Positions 1-13,889 of a DNA stretch of 64,000 nt are shown piece after piece. Source of the stretch: Saposhnikovia divaricata (Eukaryota > Streptophyta > Magnoliopsida > Apiales > Apiaceae). Numbering within the stretch: position 1 is the stretch's first letter; every line of letters begins with the position of its first letter. The notes below the pieces were generated by a model. That model saw only the letters and a list, made by a program, of their open reading frames with translations, had not been told where the DNA came from and ran no database searches. Where the stretch lies: contig CM071596.1 in the NCBI GenBank assembly GCA_036435485.1, forward strand, positions 60,933,001 through 60,997,000, written 5' to 3'. Made by a program: the position numbers and the translations under genes.

Positions 1-840
1 GAACAGTGTCTTTTGAGATATCGAATCCCTGACTTCTAGAAACCTTGACTTCTCTAATAGACAAAAGTACTTCTCGAATTAGTACTTAGGCAAATCTTCA
101 AAATTCAACTGTGTTTATTTTGACAGCTTTTTTCTTCAAGCTTGAGGCATGATCTCTTGATCTTCTTTCAAGCATTATTCCATGACTTAATTTACAGTTT
201 ACACAGATAGAGTTTTGATGCCTACTACAAGTACTAAATACAAGTAGAAACTCTACAACTAGAGGTTCCCCCAACTAAGGGGTCATGTAAGTAATGCAAA
301 GCATTACAAACAATTAGGCTTGTTATTAGATGTATACAGGCATGCCTCTGTGACTAACAAAGGTTGAGCAGTTTAACAATCCTTAAAGAAATGAAATCTA
401 ATGACACACCATAGTGCATACTAGTTCAGGCACGAACATGAAATACAATGACAAAACAAAATACAACTACAGGACAAAAGAACATAAAAAATACCTGGAT
501 CGCCTTCGCCAAAATTCATATTAATGCAGAACACAGACTACACCAAATGAAAAAAATAGTCGGGCAATAACATGCAATGTACGATTTCTAGAAATAGCAG
601 TATTTTCCAATGCCTGTAATCAGTTATTCAACCCTTAAAAAAAGGAACCACCAGCCTTCATCCACTTAATCCATTCGACTTTAAAATTGTATTATCTTTT
701 ATCAAATCTAAAAATACAAAACTACCCTTTTGATTTAAATTATAAACAAACCAGCAAAAAAGTGTGGACCACTGGATGAAAAAAAATGAACGGTTAAGAT
801 GCAGTACTCCAATACTCCAAAAAAAAAGGGTACTCCATAG
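1..840. other. AT-rich sequence, no gene seen
   Basis: I find no supported coding sequence here. The stretch is AT-rich with short clusters of C-rich sequence near 265-280 that look like decayed repeat DNA. Around 800-846 is a block containing TACTCCATAGAACTTT, which matches the outer end of the MITE split at 5047/13098, so a fragment of that MITE family may be present. A possible minus-strand splice donor lies near 497, after a short open stretch, but no gene could be built from it. Confidence 0.5.
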
Positions 841-854
841 AACTTTTTCCTAAT

Positions 855-1070
855 TATTAAATCATCATTGTTAGTGAGTTTAAAAGCCAATAATGTGCTT
901 ATTAGATTTGTCAAACGTTCAGCGAATAGAGTGTCTCACTTTCTAGCGAGATATAGCTGTTCAATAGCTGATCGTACTTGGAGAGTGGGGGATGTCCACT
1001 CCGAGTTTCAGCATGTTTTGTTGGAAGATTTAAGTCAATGAAATCTTTCTTTCTTGTGGCAAAAAAAAAG
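855..1070 (+). pseudogene. LINE-type RNase H domain, 3' terminal fragment
   Basis: One plus-strand frame reads through about 60 codons to TGA at 1039-1041. It contains FVKRSANRVSHFLARYSC, the usual C-terminal signature of the RNase H domain in plant L1-like non-LTR retrotransposons and related proteins. About 20 bases after the stop comes an A-rich run (1061-1069), as expected at the 3' end of a LINE insertion. No reverse transcriptase is present upstream, so this is a 5'-truncated copy. No clear target duplication was found. The family call rests on the RNase H motif and the A tail; an isolated RVT_3-type gene fragment is the alternative. Confidence 0.6.
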
Positions 1071-1730
1071 ATAATTTTATGAGGTTCGCGTGGATTGTAA
1101 AATCATCCAACTCTGATTTCTAGATCTCAAGATAAAGCCCAAATAGTAAATATAAATTTTTAAATACTAATAAAAAAATTAATAAAATTCAATTCTAATA
1201 CAATATTTTTTAAATATATCCTTTTCAGATTATAATTTTCTTTTGAAAATTCAATTTTAATACAACCTTTTTTAATTATTTCCTTTTAAGATTATAATTT
1301 TCTTATTCAAATTCACTTCAAATGCAACCTTGTCTAATTATATCCTTTTTAGATTATAATTTTCTCTTTAATGTGATCTAATCTTAATCGTCTATTTTTA
1401 ATCCAACGGATCATATGATTTTAGTAGTACAGTGACTAGACTTGACCAAAAATTTGGATAAGATCCCTCTTATACTTATTATATATAAGGATATAATGTT
1501 AAACACTCGCTACAAAATAAAATTTAATTTTTTGTAAAAAATGTTACAAATATGTTTTTAATAAATTATAAAACGATATAATATGTTTTCGTTATTATTT
1601 ATGTGTATTAATAAAAAATTTATTTTGATTAAATAAATGTTTTGAACCCAAGTTATATATGTGTTGAACAAAAAAAGTTTGTATGTTTGTATTTAATAAA
1701 GTTTTTATTGGAACTCAGCCCTAGATAAAA
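1071..1730. other. AT-rich intergenic sequence
   Basis: No gene is seen. A stretch near 1082-1140 resembles, in sequence and order, the stretch at about 63885-63940 (TGGACTGTAAGATC-like words followed by a CTCAAG...GCCCAAA block), so both are probably pieces of one dispersed LTR-like repeat. Three short near-repeats ending in AGATTATAATTTTC lie at about 1227-1362. Confidence 0.4.
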
Positions 1731-2550
1731 AAGAATATTTGATTGAATTAATTAAAAGAATACGTTATAATATTATGATCAAGAATAATGAGAAGATAAT
1801 AATGATAAATTAACAATTAACTGTAAATAAATAAAGAGGGAATGGGGGAATGGTAAAAGTACAAATTTTTTATGCCAAGTTTCTCAAGTGCTTCTACTTT
1901 CCAAACAAAGAAAGTTCTCCTAATTTTTGTCCACACGATCAGGTATTTCTGTACCGAGATCACTAACAAAAATATATAAAAGTCAAAGTAAAGAACAGCC
2001 ACTAGTTACTAATAATCCATGATTATAACTAAAATCATAACAAATCATAAGTTTACAAATAAAACGAAGAAAGCAAATATTAAATCAATAAATTCAAACA
2101 TTAAAAACCAAAAAAAAAAACAACCGGAAAATCTCTAAACAGAAGCCATATACATTGAGAATTAAACAAAATAACAATGAATAAAAAAACTAAAAGAATA
2201 TAGACGAAGAAAAAAGTAAACAGAAGCAAGAAAATGGTTACAAACAAAATTTAATCGTTAGAAGCAATGATGATTGTATATATATAAAAAAATAAAATTT
2301 CTTTTCTATTTCGAATATGTAAAGTTGAATTATTCTTTCCTACAAATTCAAAAACCTTTTCTATTTCGAAGATGTTAATCTTAATGTTAAAAAGAAAGTT
2401 TTGATTTCTTTTCTAAAAAAATATGGTCTAAAAAAGGAAGTTTGATTTTAATTATTTAAAATAGAGGAGCTCTAGAAAAATAAATAAATATGAATCGAGC
2501 GATTATAGAGCTCTCGTGGGTTTTCCTTTATATATATAAAGATAGATAGA
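1731..2550 (-). mobile_element. Helitron-like repeat, copy 1
   Basis: About 800 bp here matches the block at about 3960-4890: the same order of the ATGATCAGGTATTTCTGTAC word, the TACTAATAATCCAT word, and a right end with GAGCTC boxes followed by GGTTTTCCTTTATATATA. Read on the minus strand, the right end begins TCTATC...TATATAAAGGAAAACC, which fits a Helitron 5' terminus (TC start, host A/T junction). The same right end recurs near 4890, 14330, 14465, 24365, 25090, 25610, 52205 and 52575. It has no coding capacity. The Helitron class is inferred from the ends only. Confidence 0.35.
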
Positions 2551-2694
2551 TATAATATAATATAATATAATAGTTGACTAAGCCGTGCTTCGCGGCGGCC
2601 TTATAATATTTTTTTTTAATTAAAATATAAATTTAAGAAAAAAATGGAAAAGAAAATATCTATAAATAAATTAATATACACAATATTGTCCAAA

Positions 2695-2697
<3 letters not shown>

Positions 2698-2760
<63 letters not shown>
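2698..2760. repeat. (TA)n microsatellite
   Basis: An uninterrupted TA dinucleotide run of about 60 bases. Confidence 0.95.
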
Positions 2761-2761
<1 letters not shown>

Positions 2762-2852
2762 CTAAATAAACTATATACAATATATTTAGAAAGAAATCAA
2801 AAATAAAATATCTATAAATGAATTAGTGAACACAATATTGTACAATTTTAAA

Positions 2853-3582
2853 TCTATACTATATTATAATAAACGAAAGGGGGTATAATTTGTAGTTGGT
2901 TACCCCTTATTTTTGGTTATCCCCTTATTTTTGGTTATCCTCATTCATAACCGTTAGATCTTCAATTCAAATAGATCATGACCGTTAGATACAACAGTAC
3001 TAAAAGTTGAAGGTCTAAGGTTCGAATCCCGCCAACAACATTTTAATATAAAATTAATACTAGATTATGTTATATAGAATGGTTGAAGGTTCGATTCCCA
3101 CCAACAGCATATTAATTTAGATTTAATACTAAACTAAAAATAATGTTTAAAATATTATATATACTAAACTATAAACAAATTTAAAAAAAATAAAAATAAC
3201 CCGATTTAAATATCCTATCTATACTATATTATAATAAGCGAAAGGGGGTATAATATGTAGTTGGTTACCCCCTTATTTTTGGTTATCCCCTTATTTTTGG
3301 TTATCCTCATTCACAACCGTTAGATCTTCAATTCAAATATATCATGACCGTTAGATACAACAATACTAAAAGTTGAAGGTCTAAGGTTTGAATCCCGCCA
3401 ACAACATTTTAATATAAAATTAATACTAGATTATGTTATATAGAATGGTTGAAGGTTCGATTCCCACCAACAGCATATTAATTTAGATTTAATACTAAAC
3501 TAAAAATAATGTTTAAAATATTATATATACTAAACTATAAACAAATTTAAAAAAAATAAAAATAACCTGATTTAAAGTTAAA
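2853..3582 (+). repeat. About 365-bp tandem duplication of the Helitron 5' end
   Basis: The sequence from 2853 to 3217 is repeated nearly base for base from 3218 to about 3582. Each unit carries two words resembling the internal B-box of RNA polymerase III promoters: GGTTCGAATCC at 3019 and GGTTCGATTCC at 3088 in unit 1, GGTTTGAATCC at 3385 and GGTTCGATTCC at 3454 in unit 2. No matching A-box or tRNA fold was found. Confidence 0.85.
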
Positions 3583-3909
3583 AACAAGAAAATCCTTACA
3601 TGGCCTTTATATTCTCTCAAGACATTCGTCTCCGACTCTGTGATAAGAACATTTATAGAGAGGTTATAAATTTACTCTATCTTTTGACCTCAAAAAGAAA
3701 GTTTTGCTCTATCTTTAACTTTTCAAGAATGATAAGCTATACAGTTTTGAACCATTTTTATCCTTATGTACAAAGATTTTGATACGGGAGACAAAATATA
3801 ACAATCTAGAAAGTATGGGAAACCAAAAATCGATTACATACAATTTATGACAACAATTCTTATTATAAAAAATTAAAAGTAACCTGTGCTTTGCACGGGC
3901 TATAACTAG
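2853..3909 (+). mobile_element. Non-autonomous Helitron
   Basis: The 5' end is TCTATACTATATTATAATAA, preceded by a host A. The 3' end is a hairpin at 3883-3899 (CCTGTGC-TTT-GCACGGG, 7 bp with one G-T pair), then a short spacer and CTAG at 3906-3909, followed by host T. This is the standard Helitron architecture (5' TC, 3' hairpin plus CTRR, insertion between A and T). It encodes nothing recognisable; the 60-codon frame at 3600-3782 lacks support. The first about 365 bp are tandemly duplicated, so a second 5' end lies at 3218 and either copy could define the element. Confidence 0.75.
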
Positions 3910-5064
3910 TATATATAAACAACAAAATAAACCATATACTTATTTTTTACATCGGTTTTGTATCAAGTTTTCTTAGGTCGACACCTGTTGTAATAAATAC
4001 ATATAAATAAAAAAGGAGATTTGATTTAAATAATTAAAAGAAGACGTTGAAATATTATGATAAAAAATAATGAGAATATAATAACGACAAATTAACAATT
4101 AACAATAATAAATAAAGAGGGAATGGTAAAAGTTCAAACAGATCTCCTAATTCTTGTTAACATGATCAGGTATTTCTGTACGAGATAACTAACAAAAAAA
4201 TACAAAATCCAAAGCAAAGAATAACCAATGGTTACTAATAATCCATAATTATGACTAAAATCATTACAAATCATAAATTTAAAAATAAAACGAAGAAAGC
4301 AAATATTAAATCAGTAAATCCAATCCATAAAAACCACCAAAAAAAAGCAACCTTAAAATCGCTAAAAATCAGTGGAGCACACACATGGCCTTGTACATTG
4401 AAGATTAAACAGAATCAGAATGAATAAAATAAGATGAAGACAAAAGTAAATATAAGTAAGAAAAAGAGTTACAAACATGGTGATAAAATTTGATCGTTAT
4501 AAGCAATTATTTTATATATATATATTTAAGAATATAAAATTTCTTTTCTAGTTCGAAAGTGTAAATTTGAATTCTTCTTCCATACAAATTCAAAAACCTT
4601 TTCTATTTCGAAGATGTTAATTTTAAAAAAGGAAGTTCTAAAATATAAAATTTCTTTTCTATTTTGAATATATAAATTTGACTTTTTCTTCCCTACAAAT
4701 TTGAAAATCTTTTCTATTTCGAAGATGTTAATGTTAATGTTAATGTTAAAAAAGGAAGTTCTGATTTATTTTCTAAAAAATAGGGCCTAAAAAATGAAGT
4801 TTTGATTTTAATTATTTAAAATAGAGAAGCTCTAGAAAATTAGATAAATAGGATTCGAGCGATTTTAGAGCTCCTGAGGTTTTCCTTTATATATTTCTTT
4901 TCTATTTCGAATATGTAAATTTCAATTCTTCTTCCATACAAATTCAAAAACCTTTTCTATTTCGAAGATGTTAATGCTTCTAGAGATCCTGTGGATTTTC
5001 CTTTATATATATAAAAGATAAATATAAAGATAATAAATTAAGAGAGAAAAGTTCTATGGAGTGC

Positions 5065-6249
5065 TGTAACGCCCCCAAATCCGGGTCAGGAGATTTGGTC
5101 GTTACCTGAGAATCCTCAAAATAAACGTCACCACTTTAATAAAACATTATTCCGTGTAATTGTCGAAAATTGAAATATAATCTCTGTGACCCAAACAATC
5201 CAAGATCTTTTAGGTTATAGTGCTAGAAACAAGAATCCAAATTCCATAAAATATCAACTTTCAGCTTTACCACATTCTCTTAAATCAAACCTAAATCACT
5301 GGTATAACTTCGACAAGAAGTATACCAGGCCAACAATACATAATAATATTTATTAGAGTTTAACTATATTAAATAGACCTTACTCTGGATCAGGACGTCC
5401 CGTGTCAAGTTTTCTTCAAGATAGCGTCTGCTTCTTCACTCTTCGAATTGTACGAATATGTCTCGCCAAACTACCTTACTGAAAAGTTAGGGTTTCGAAA
5501 TAGACAAGTATGAGCGGAAGAAATGCTCAGCAAGTGTGTAGTAAAACAGGAATAATAATAATATCATTGTTAATGAAAACATATGACATCTATCAAAACT
5601 CAAATCACAAGAGAAGTATTTCGAATCAAAAATCTATCAACATAGAATGGATTAAAATAAAGTATGAAATGGGTATTCGGACATGATAGGTTCAGTGCTC
5701 TACTAGTGGGATCCCGACTACCTAAACAATTGGTTTAGTTGTACTCCTAACAAGGAAGCATAATTAAGGATTAATAGTCTCAAAGGTTATCGACAAGTTC
5801 GATACAGTAAATGGGGTATAAATTGAATAAACAAGAATGACAATAAATGTCGACAAGATCGACAATAAATGGAATAATACCATAATAAGCATATTTAAAA
5901 ATAATCTCACTTGAACAAGAAGTGAAGGGAAAACACTTGCCTCAATATACGAAGTCTTGGATTCACAAACGTCAATTCGTTACTCAACTTTCCGAATCTC
6001 TACTTCTATATGCGTTGGCCTTTACTCGGTCATACATTCGTCTTTCCTTTATCACTTGTCAGCCTCTACACGAACATACTCGTCAACTCCGATAATTATC
6101 TCATTCCTCGAGATTCCATCTACACGTACACTGGCTCTTACCCGGCCTCTTACTGGTACCCGTCGTATATATATGTATATAGGCGGTAGAGAGGTGAGAT
6201 GGGGGAGAGACAAGAGAGATTCCGCCAGAGAGAAAAGTACAGAGAGATG

Positions 6250-6310
<61 letters not shown>

Positions 6311-7143
6311 AGAAAGAAGGAGATGGGAGAGATTTTAAGAAATCTCGAGAGAGTTCTCCAGACCCCATTCGTACTCAAGAAGCCCAAATACAAAAAGGGG
6401 CGGCTGGTGTATTGAAGAAGGATAAGGCAGGGGCAAAATGGTAAACTCACGTCGCTGAAATCCAATTAAAACAAATTACTCAGCCTTTTAAAATCAAAAT
6501 CGAATGTAACATTGGTGAAAATTTAAATTTAAAATTTTGAAATGTAGAGTACAAAATTACGAACACACACATATTTTTAAAATAATTTTTGGATCAGAAA
6601 TGAATTAAATATAAATTTTGCAAGTTTTGACCCCTTAAATGCAACACAGCTCTTAAAATCATTTTAAAATACTTAAACACCCAAAATAATTTACCCAATA
6701 ATTTTAAAAATTAAATAATATCATAAAGATGATAACATACAAGATTTCGTGATTTTTATCAATTCTGTTGATTTTATAAAATTCTTAGAAAAATCAATAA
6801 CGCATTATTTATATATATTTTAATCATCCATATTACGGATTAAAATACACGAACTCACATGTCACATATAAATCATCATATAAACACATAAACACAATAT
6901 TTCACATATTCCACCTTCTCACAATATTCACATAATAAAATCCACATAACGAGAACCATAGTTTTTATTAAATAAATATGTAACCACCATATCACACAAA
7001 ACATATAAATCACTATAGATCTACTAGACGACACATCAAATTGGACCAAAAGATCCACAATCTTATTCCTCCTTTTATGAAAAAACCAATAAAGTATTTG
7101 AATGATAATAATAATAATGATTATAAAATTTCGGGTTGTTTCA
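5065..7143 (-). repeat. 3' LTR of the 5065-12713 element
   Basis: 2,079 bp, TG...CA (minus-sense start TGAAACAACCCG, one base off the other copy's TGTAAC). It differs from the 5' LTR by a shorter GA tract (about 56 bp) and by an extra segment of roughly 65 bp near 6415-6472 that is absent from the other LTR. Confidence 0.9.
6252..6307. repeat. (GA)n tract in the 3' LTR
   Basis: A pure GA/CT run of about 56 bases. In element sense it is a CT run lying upstream of a TATATATA-rich block at about 6160-6185, a promoter-like arrangement. Its frames give only Arg-Glu or Ser-Leu repeats and are not genes. Confidence 0.95.
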
Positions 7144-7160
7144 GTCTACCCCCTTAAAAG
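7144..7160 (-). other. Polypurine tract
   Basis: In element sense this reads CTTTTAAGGGGGTAGAC and ends directly at the 3' LTR. It is the usual plus-strand primer of Ty3-type elements and fixes the minus orientation. Confidence 0.85.
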
Positions 7161-9000
7161 GATTCCATCCTCGGAATCTACTAAAAAAAAATCACTAAGG
7201 TTCCTTTTGCCAACTTCTAAATTCTGAACTTTCTATGATTTTCTATATAGGACAATTCTGGACAACTCTGGTTGTACCAATATATGATCATGCTCTCTTA
7301 TGAGCTTATTCTTTGAGATTAGACATTCTCTCCTTTGAAACAAGAACTATAATAATCGTCCACACTTATCTTCTTTGACTAGTCAATTCCCTTCCAGTCA
7401 ACTCATTCATATAAGTCATTAATACCAACACAATCACTTTATTCCTTATTCAAGGCTCCAATTCCTGATGAAATTCTTAGAAACAAACTGCTTAGCTCTA
7501 CACTGCTTCTCTCAAGTTATCCCATTCTGTTCCTAAAACTTTTATATTTGACAATTGGTATCCGCATCCAAATTCTTATAATATTCCATCTACTATATCC
7601 ACAATGAAATATATAATACACAGGTGTCCATAGACAAACCTTCCTCAACAATAACAATCACATTCCTATTATATCCGTTATCACTCTATTTTCGACTTTA
7701 ACTGAATTAATAATCTCGTATTCTTGTTACGTGCTCCTTATCCATACCATATTCTCCGAAGTATCAAATCTTATACACGTGTTGTTGGTCTAATTTGTAA
7801 TCCTATTTGAAAAGCAGTATCTATTTTAACATCAATTCCTTAAACTTGATCAACCCCTTCTCTGTCGACGTGAAGGTATATTGGACCACTTAGAAGGTCG
7901 TCATGTCTGTCTTTACTTCTTTCAGTCACTGATAACTTTAGGAATCATAAGGGTTTATAACAAAACGAATCGTATGTGCAAAGCTCATCTTCAATTGAAG
8001 TATAATTGATCGTCAAATAAAATATGGTGCCAGCAAAACAAGGAAGAGCAAAATGAAGGTTAAATCTCCTTAGAAGATCTTACTCCCAATACATGCCAAT
8101 AATCGTATTTCGTATCTTGTTTGTAGCCTTTTCGTACTCTCTATAATGCTCGTTAAATAGTTAAAATCGTAGAAGAAACTTCTAGAAGGTACATGCAGAT
8201 ATCTAGGTGGCGTCTTCCTAACTAGCAACTCCAGTTGCCCAATTAGCTCATGCGGCTCCGAATCAGCTGGTTCGTCCACAGCAAAATCTTCGAATGCATC
8301 CACCTCCTACTCGCGCGACATGTCGGTATACCTAATAACACCACAACACTCGTCATCTGGCCTAAACTCTTCTTCTGCACGACCTAAGTTTATCGATACC
8401 CTACATCGATGTCAACTCGTAATAATCTCTAAAGATTCCACAGTAGACATCTTCAGCCGCGAGAAGTTCTGTCCAGTTCAGCCTAAACATCTCAAGTGAG
8501 CACGTCATCTCGACTCATAATAGTCTTTTCTTTAATTCCTCGAAACTTTCTTAGTCATCACGCATCCATTCACATAAAGCTTTATTATACAATCACAGCC
8601 AAAACAAATACAACATTCTTCTTACCTCTATTCGAAAGACTCATTGTTCTCACCTTTCATTGTTAGAAACATTATAATAATAACCAATGGTGAGCACATA
8701 AAATGTTTGGCAAGTTCACTATCCCAAATCTTATACAAGAAATTTTTATAACTCGACGATAATGAAAGCTAATGCTAGAACAAAAAGGAAACTCATATAA
8801 TTATCAATCATGAAAGCCGTATAGGCCACTTCTCAAAATTTGTGGGAATATAGAAAAATTCTTTCAAAATCTCTAGTAACTCAAGGGATTCAAATCATCT
8901 CAACCACAAGATCATCAGAAACGAACTTCTCAACAATTTCAAGAATTTCAAGAAAATTATCAACTTATTTGGCAGCTCAGAATTTAAGAAAAGATTACTG
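7161..9000 (-). other. Internal region without recognisable genes
   Basis: No gag-pol domain could be found. The longest minus-strand frame (8070-8303, 77 codons) matches nothing I know. A perfect hairpin GATTCC-atcctc-GGAATC lies at 7161-7178 just inside the polypurine tract, and a smaller one (ACAAC-tctg-GTTGT) at 7262-7275. The rest is pyrimidine-rich on the plus strand with no clear repeats. Confidence 0.6.
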
Positions 9001-9014
9001 GTCTTCCACCGCTC

Positions 9015-10365
9015 GGTACCCCCATGGTTCGATCAACTACCATGTCTCAAGGTACCGTCCTCCTGTGATACCCCGCCCAACCTGATCAGGGCTATGATGT
9101 GGTACCACCAAATTTTCTCTTTGCTAGCATAAAATGGGTTGTTGTTTTCAACACTGGCAACATTAATGCCAAAATAATTATTCGCATTCACGATACCCCA
9201 TAGCGTGATCAACCGCTGTGTCTCAAGTACCAATATATCTCTTTGCTAGCGAAAGTTGGTTGAAAGGTCAACCTGAAATATTTCTCTTTCGATACCACGA
9301 GTTTATTCCTCGTGTTGATCTAAAAGAAAACCCATGGGCCATCTCCCATGTTGACCAGTGGATTATAAGATTATTCCTCCGAATAAAAATTGATTGATTT
9401 GGATTCCTATTCGCTTCTGGCCAATCGTCAATCTAAACTTTGTATAAGACCGACCTGAACAGTAGGTCGTTGTGATATTTTCAAAAGAATTTAATTTATT
9501 ATATTGACACGAACAATATGTCAATTCCAGACAATAAAGTAACAACCTTGAACAAGAAAGGTTCACTGATTAGAATAAATCCTTTGGAGTCGTCTTGAAA
9601 TAATAAAAACGACTCGATTCAAAAAGAAAACTTCCAAATTCGCTAGAGTAGGTATTTTAGAGGGAATTCTGACAATAAGATGTTCTTCTGTTCTATATTC
9701 TGAATGTATCTATTTTGATTCGAACAATGAATCAAATTTAAATATTGACGCAAAACTTATCGGATCTGAACAATAGGTCCGATTGAAGTCAATAAAATTT
9801 AAACTACCTCGATATATGAGCGTAGTTATATCTGAAATAATCTTTAAGGGTCATCTCGAACAAATAAGACACCCTAGATCTCAATCTAAGTACGTTCGCT
9901 GAATTTATCAAGATTTTGGGAAAGCAACTGAATAATCTACAACGATTTTAGCAAAGTAGACACTTCAAGAAGTATAACTTGATTATCAAGGGATAAAATA
10001 AATAAATGTTAGCACTTTAATAAATGATTTGAACTATGAACCATTGCCCAATGTCAAGAAAAGTAGTTGAATTTGAGAGATAAATTCAACTGGTAGAAAT
10101 AAATATTTAGCTATCTCGAAACAATAAGACAAGTCTCAGCCGAATCAAATTAAAGAGTCATCCCGATCAATGAGACCGACTAATATTGTTAAATGTCATC
10201 TTCCTCGCAAAAAGGATTTATTTTTAATTCTTCGGTAAATATAATCAGTCCAACATTTGAAACAAATATTTGAGTAACTAACAATTTCACCAAAGATTTT
10301 CACCACAAGAATAAAATCTTTGAGAACGATAATGTTCACAAAAATCTCATCAATTCTTAGGAGAT
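9015..10365 (-). repeat. Array of about 20 short hairpins with differing stems
   Basis: This lies just downstream of the primer site in element sense, so it is the leader of the element RNA. Clear examples: CATGGT/ACCATG inside GGTACC/GGTACC (9015-9056); CACGAG/CTCGTG (9296-9314); CATGGG/CCCATG (9333-9350); TTATTC/GAATAA (9371-9386); CGACCT/AGGTCG (9451-9469); TTGACA/TGTCAA (9504-9524); AACCTT/AAGGTT (9544-9563); GAGTCGT/ACGACTC (9587-9615); TTTGATTC/GAATCAAA (9714-9736); ATCGGATC/GGTCCGAT (9759-9783); GTTGAATTT/AAATTCAAC (10066-10090); CAAAGATTTT/AAAATCTTTG (10291-10322). Stems differ, but many loops contain GAACAAT, GATCAAC or close variants on the plus strand. Confidence 0.8.
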
Positions 10366-10615
10366 AAGGGATAGAATAAACTTGCCTCGATCTTGTGCTG
10401 GCTCAACCCACTTAAAACTTACTCTCTGAAATACGGTAATAAACATCTACAATAGCAACCAGTTTAGCACAACCATCTTATGTGAGCACTCAAATCTTAA
10501 CTTACAAATTGGTACTATATCCAATAGTCCAACACGAACTCTATATGAGCTCTGACGTTCCTTACTTAGCTATACACACTACTACACACTCTCGTTTCTA
10601 GTTTACTATAACCTC

Positions 10616-10627
10616 GCTCTGATACCA
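10616..10627 (-). other. Primer binding site, initiator Met tRNA
   Basis: The minus strand reads TGGTATCAGAGC, complementary to the 3' end of plant initiator Met tRNA, separated from the 5' LTR by 3 bases. This is the common primer site of plant LTR elements. Confidence 0.95.
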
Positions 10628-10630
10628 TTC

Positions 10631-12713
<2,083 letters not shown>

Positions 12714-13286
12714 AGTACTTATTTAATTGGAGTACTTGGAGTACATATACGTTCTGCATTAAAAATATTTTAAAACTTATTATTTTGCAAACCTTGTTAT
12801 ATGAATATCATAATTTCATTGATAATCTTGAAAATCATGTATGTTTTGCAATATGTTCATCTTGAAAATTCTTTATGTTTTGCAATCAAAACATATATGT
12901 TTTGCAACCCAAATGTGTTTCGCAGAACAATTCGTTTTGCAATAATTTGCTAGCAAAACATACAAAAATTTTAAGATTTTCGATGAAATAGTGATATTCA
13001 CAATAAGCTTTGCAAAATAATAAAATTTGCAAAATTTTGAATGCAAAATGTATATGTACTCCAAGTATTCCAATTAAATGATTACTCCATAGAACTTTAC
13101 TCTAAATAAAGATATATTAATTATAATTGTAAATTATATAATATTTGAGAGTACAACCAATAAATAAAATCTAGTAGTAATAAAAATTATGGTGCAAAAC
13201 AATCGAATTATATAATATTCGAAAAAATAATCAGGATCATGTCATCATCAGGTGAAAAATTAATAGTGATACTTGCAATGTTTTAA

Positions 13287-13732
13287 AACATCCAAAATTC
13301 TTTTTTTAAGTATAAAACAAAAATTTAGAACAAATAATTAGTATTAAATTAAACTTGGATAAGAATCAAGATAAATAAATAGTAGTTTTAAGTATAAGAT
13401 TGAAAGGAGTGGTACTTATGTATATATAAAATATAAAATATAAAATATATTTTAATTGTTCACACATGAAGATATGATTTTTCGAACTTAGATCAAACCA
13501 TGAAATCAAAGAAAAAAAATAAAAATTGTGAATACCTGATCGATGGACTCTTGGAAAAGTATTTTTATAAAAACTAAACCAGTTTAGTTTTGTTTTTACT
13601 AATTCGTTATTCAATTTAAAAATAAAATCGATTTTCTTTTCTAATAGAAAATAGGACATAAGGAAGGAAATTTTAATTTTAAGTATTTAAAATAGAGGAG
13701 CTCTAGAAAAATAAACAAATATGAATCGAGCG

Positions 13733-13760
<28 letters not shown>
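13287..13760 (-). repeat. Helitron-like repeat, copy 3
   Basis: About 450 bp that is repeated at 14463-14835 plus 24296-24369. Shared words include TTAGAACAAATAATTAGTAT, GATGGACTCTTGGAAAAGTA and the GAGCTC right end. No coding sequence; the 97-codon minus frame is AT-driven and is broken in the sister copy. Confidence 0.6.

Positions 13761-13771
<11 letters not shown>
13735..13771. repeat. (TA)n microsatellite
   Basis: A run of TA dinucleotides of about 36 bases joining a Helitron-like right end to the MITE region. Confidence 0.9.
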
Positions 13772-13775
<4 letters not shown>

Positions 13776-13889
13776 CTACTCCACTAGAAACCAATATTAA
13801 ATGGAGCCTACTCCACTAGAAACCAATATTAAATGGAAACTAGAAACCAAACCCTAATTCAACATTTCAAGCTAATTTAATAACCAAAC

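Larger units (their letters stand above)
2573..5035 (-). mobile_element. Helitron-like repeat, copy 2, interrupted by a second Helitron
   Basis: The left end has a GACTAAGCCGTGCTTCGCGG block with a short GC hairpin (CCGTG-CTT-CGCGG). On the minus strand this would be the 3' terminal hairpin of a Helitron followed by a CTA-type end. The same block is recognisable at 24373, 25117 and 59701. The right part (3950-5010) repeats copy 1 and carries two successive GAGCTC/GGTTTTCC ends. A plus-strand Helitron (2853-3909) is inserted inside. Exact borders are uncertain. Confidence 0.35.

Noticed and set aside
3019..3464. tRNA genes at the GGTTCGANTCC words
   Set aside because: No acceptor stem, anticodon arm or A-box could be found around any of the four words.
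5957..6465. Open frames of 72-152 codons on both strands across the GA tract
   Set aside because: They exist because GA/CT repeats have no stops; the products are Arg-Glu or Ser-Leu runs, and the frame breaks in the paired LTR.
8070..8303. 77-codon minus frame as a gene of the LARD-type element
   Set aside because: No known domain, no sister copy to compare, and length is within chance.
9015..10365. CRISPR-like array
   Set aside because: Spacing is irregular, the repeated part is the loop rather than a constant repeat, and this is plant retroelement DNA.
13366..13659. 97-codon minus frame
   Set aside because: AT-driven; the duplicate at 14463-14835 does not keep it open.
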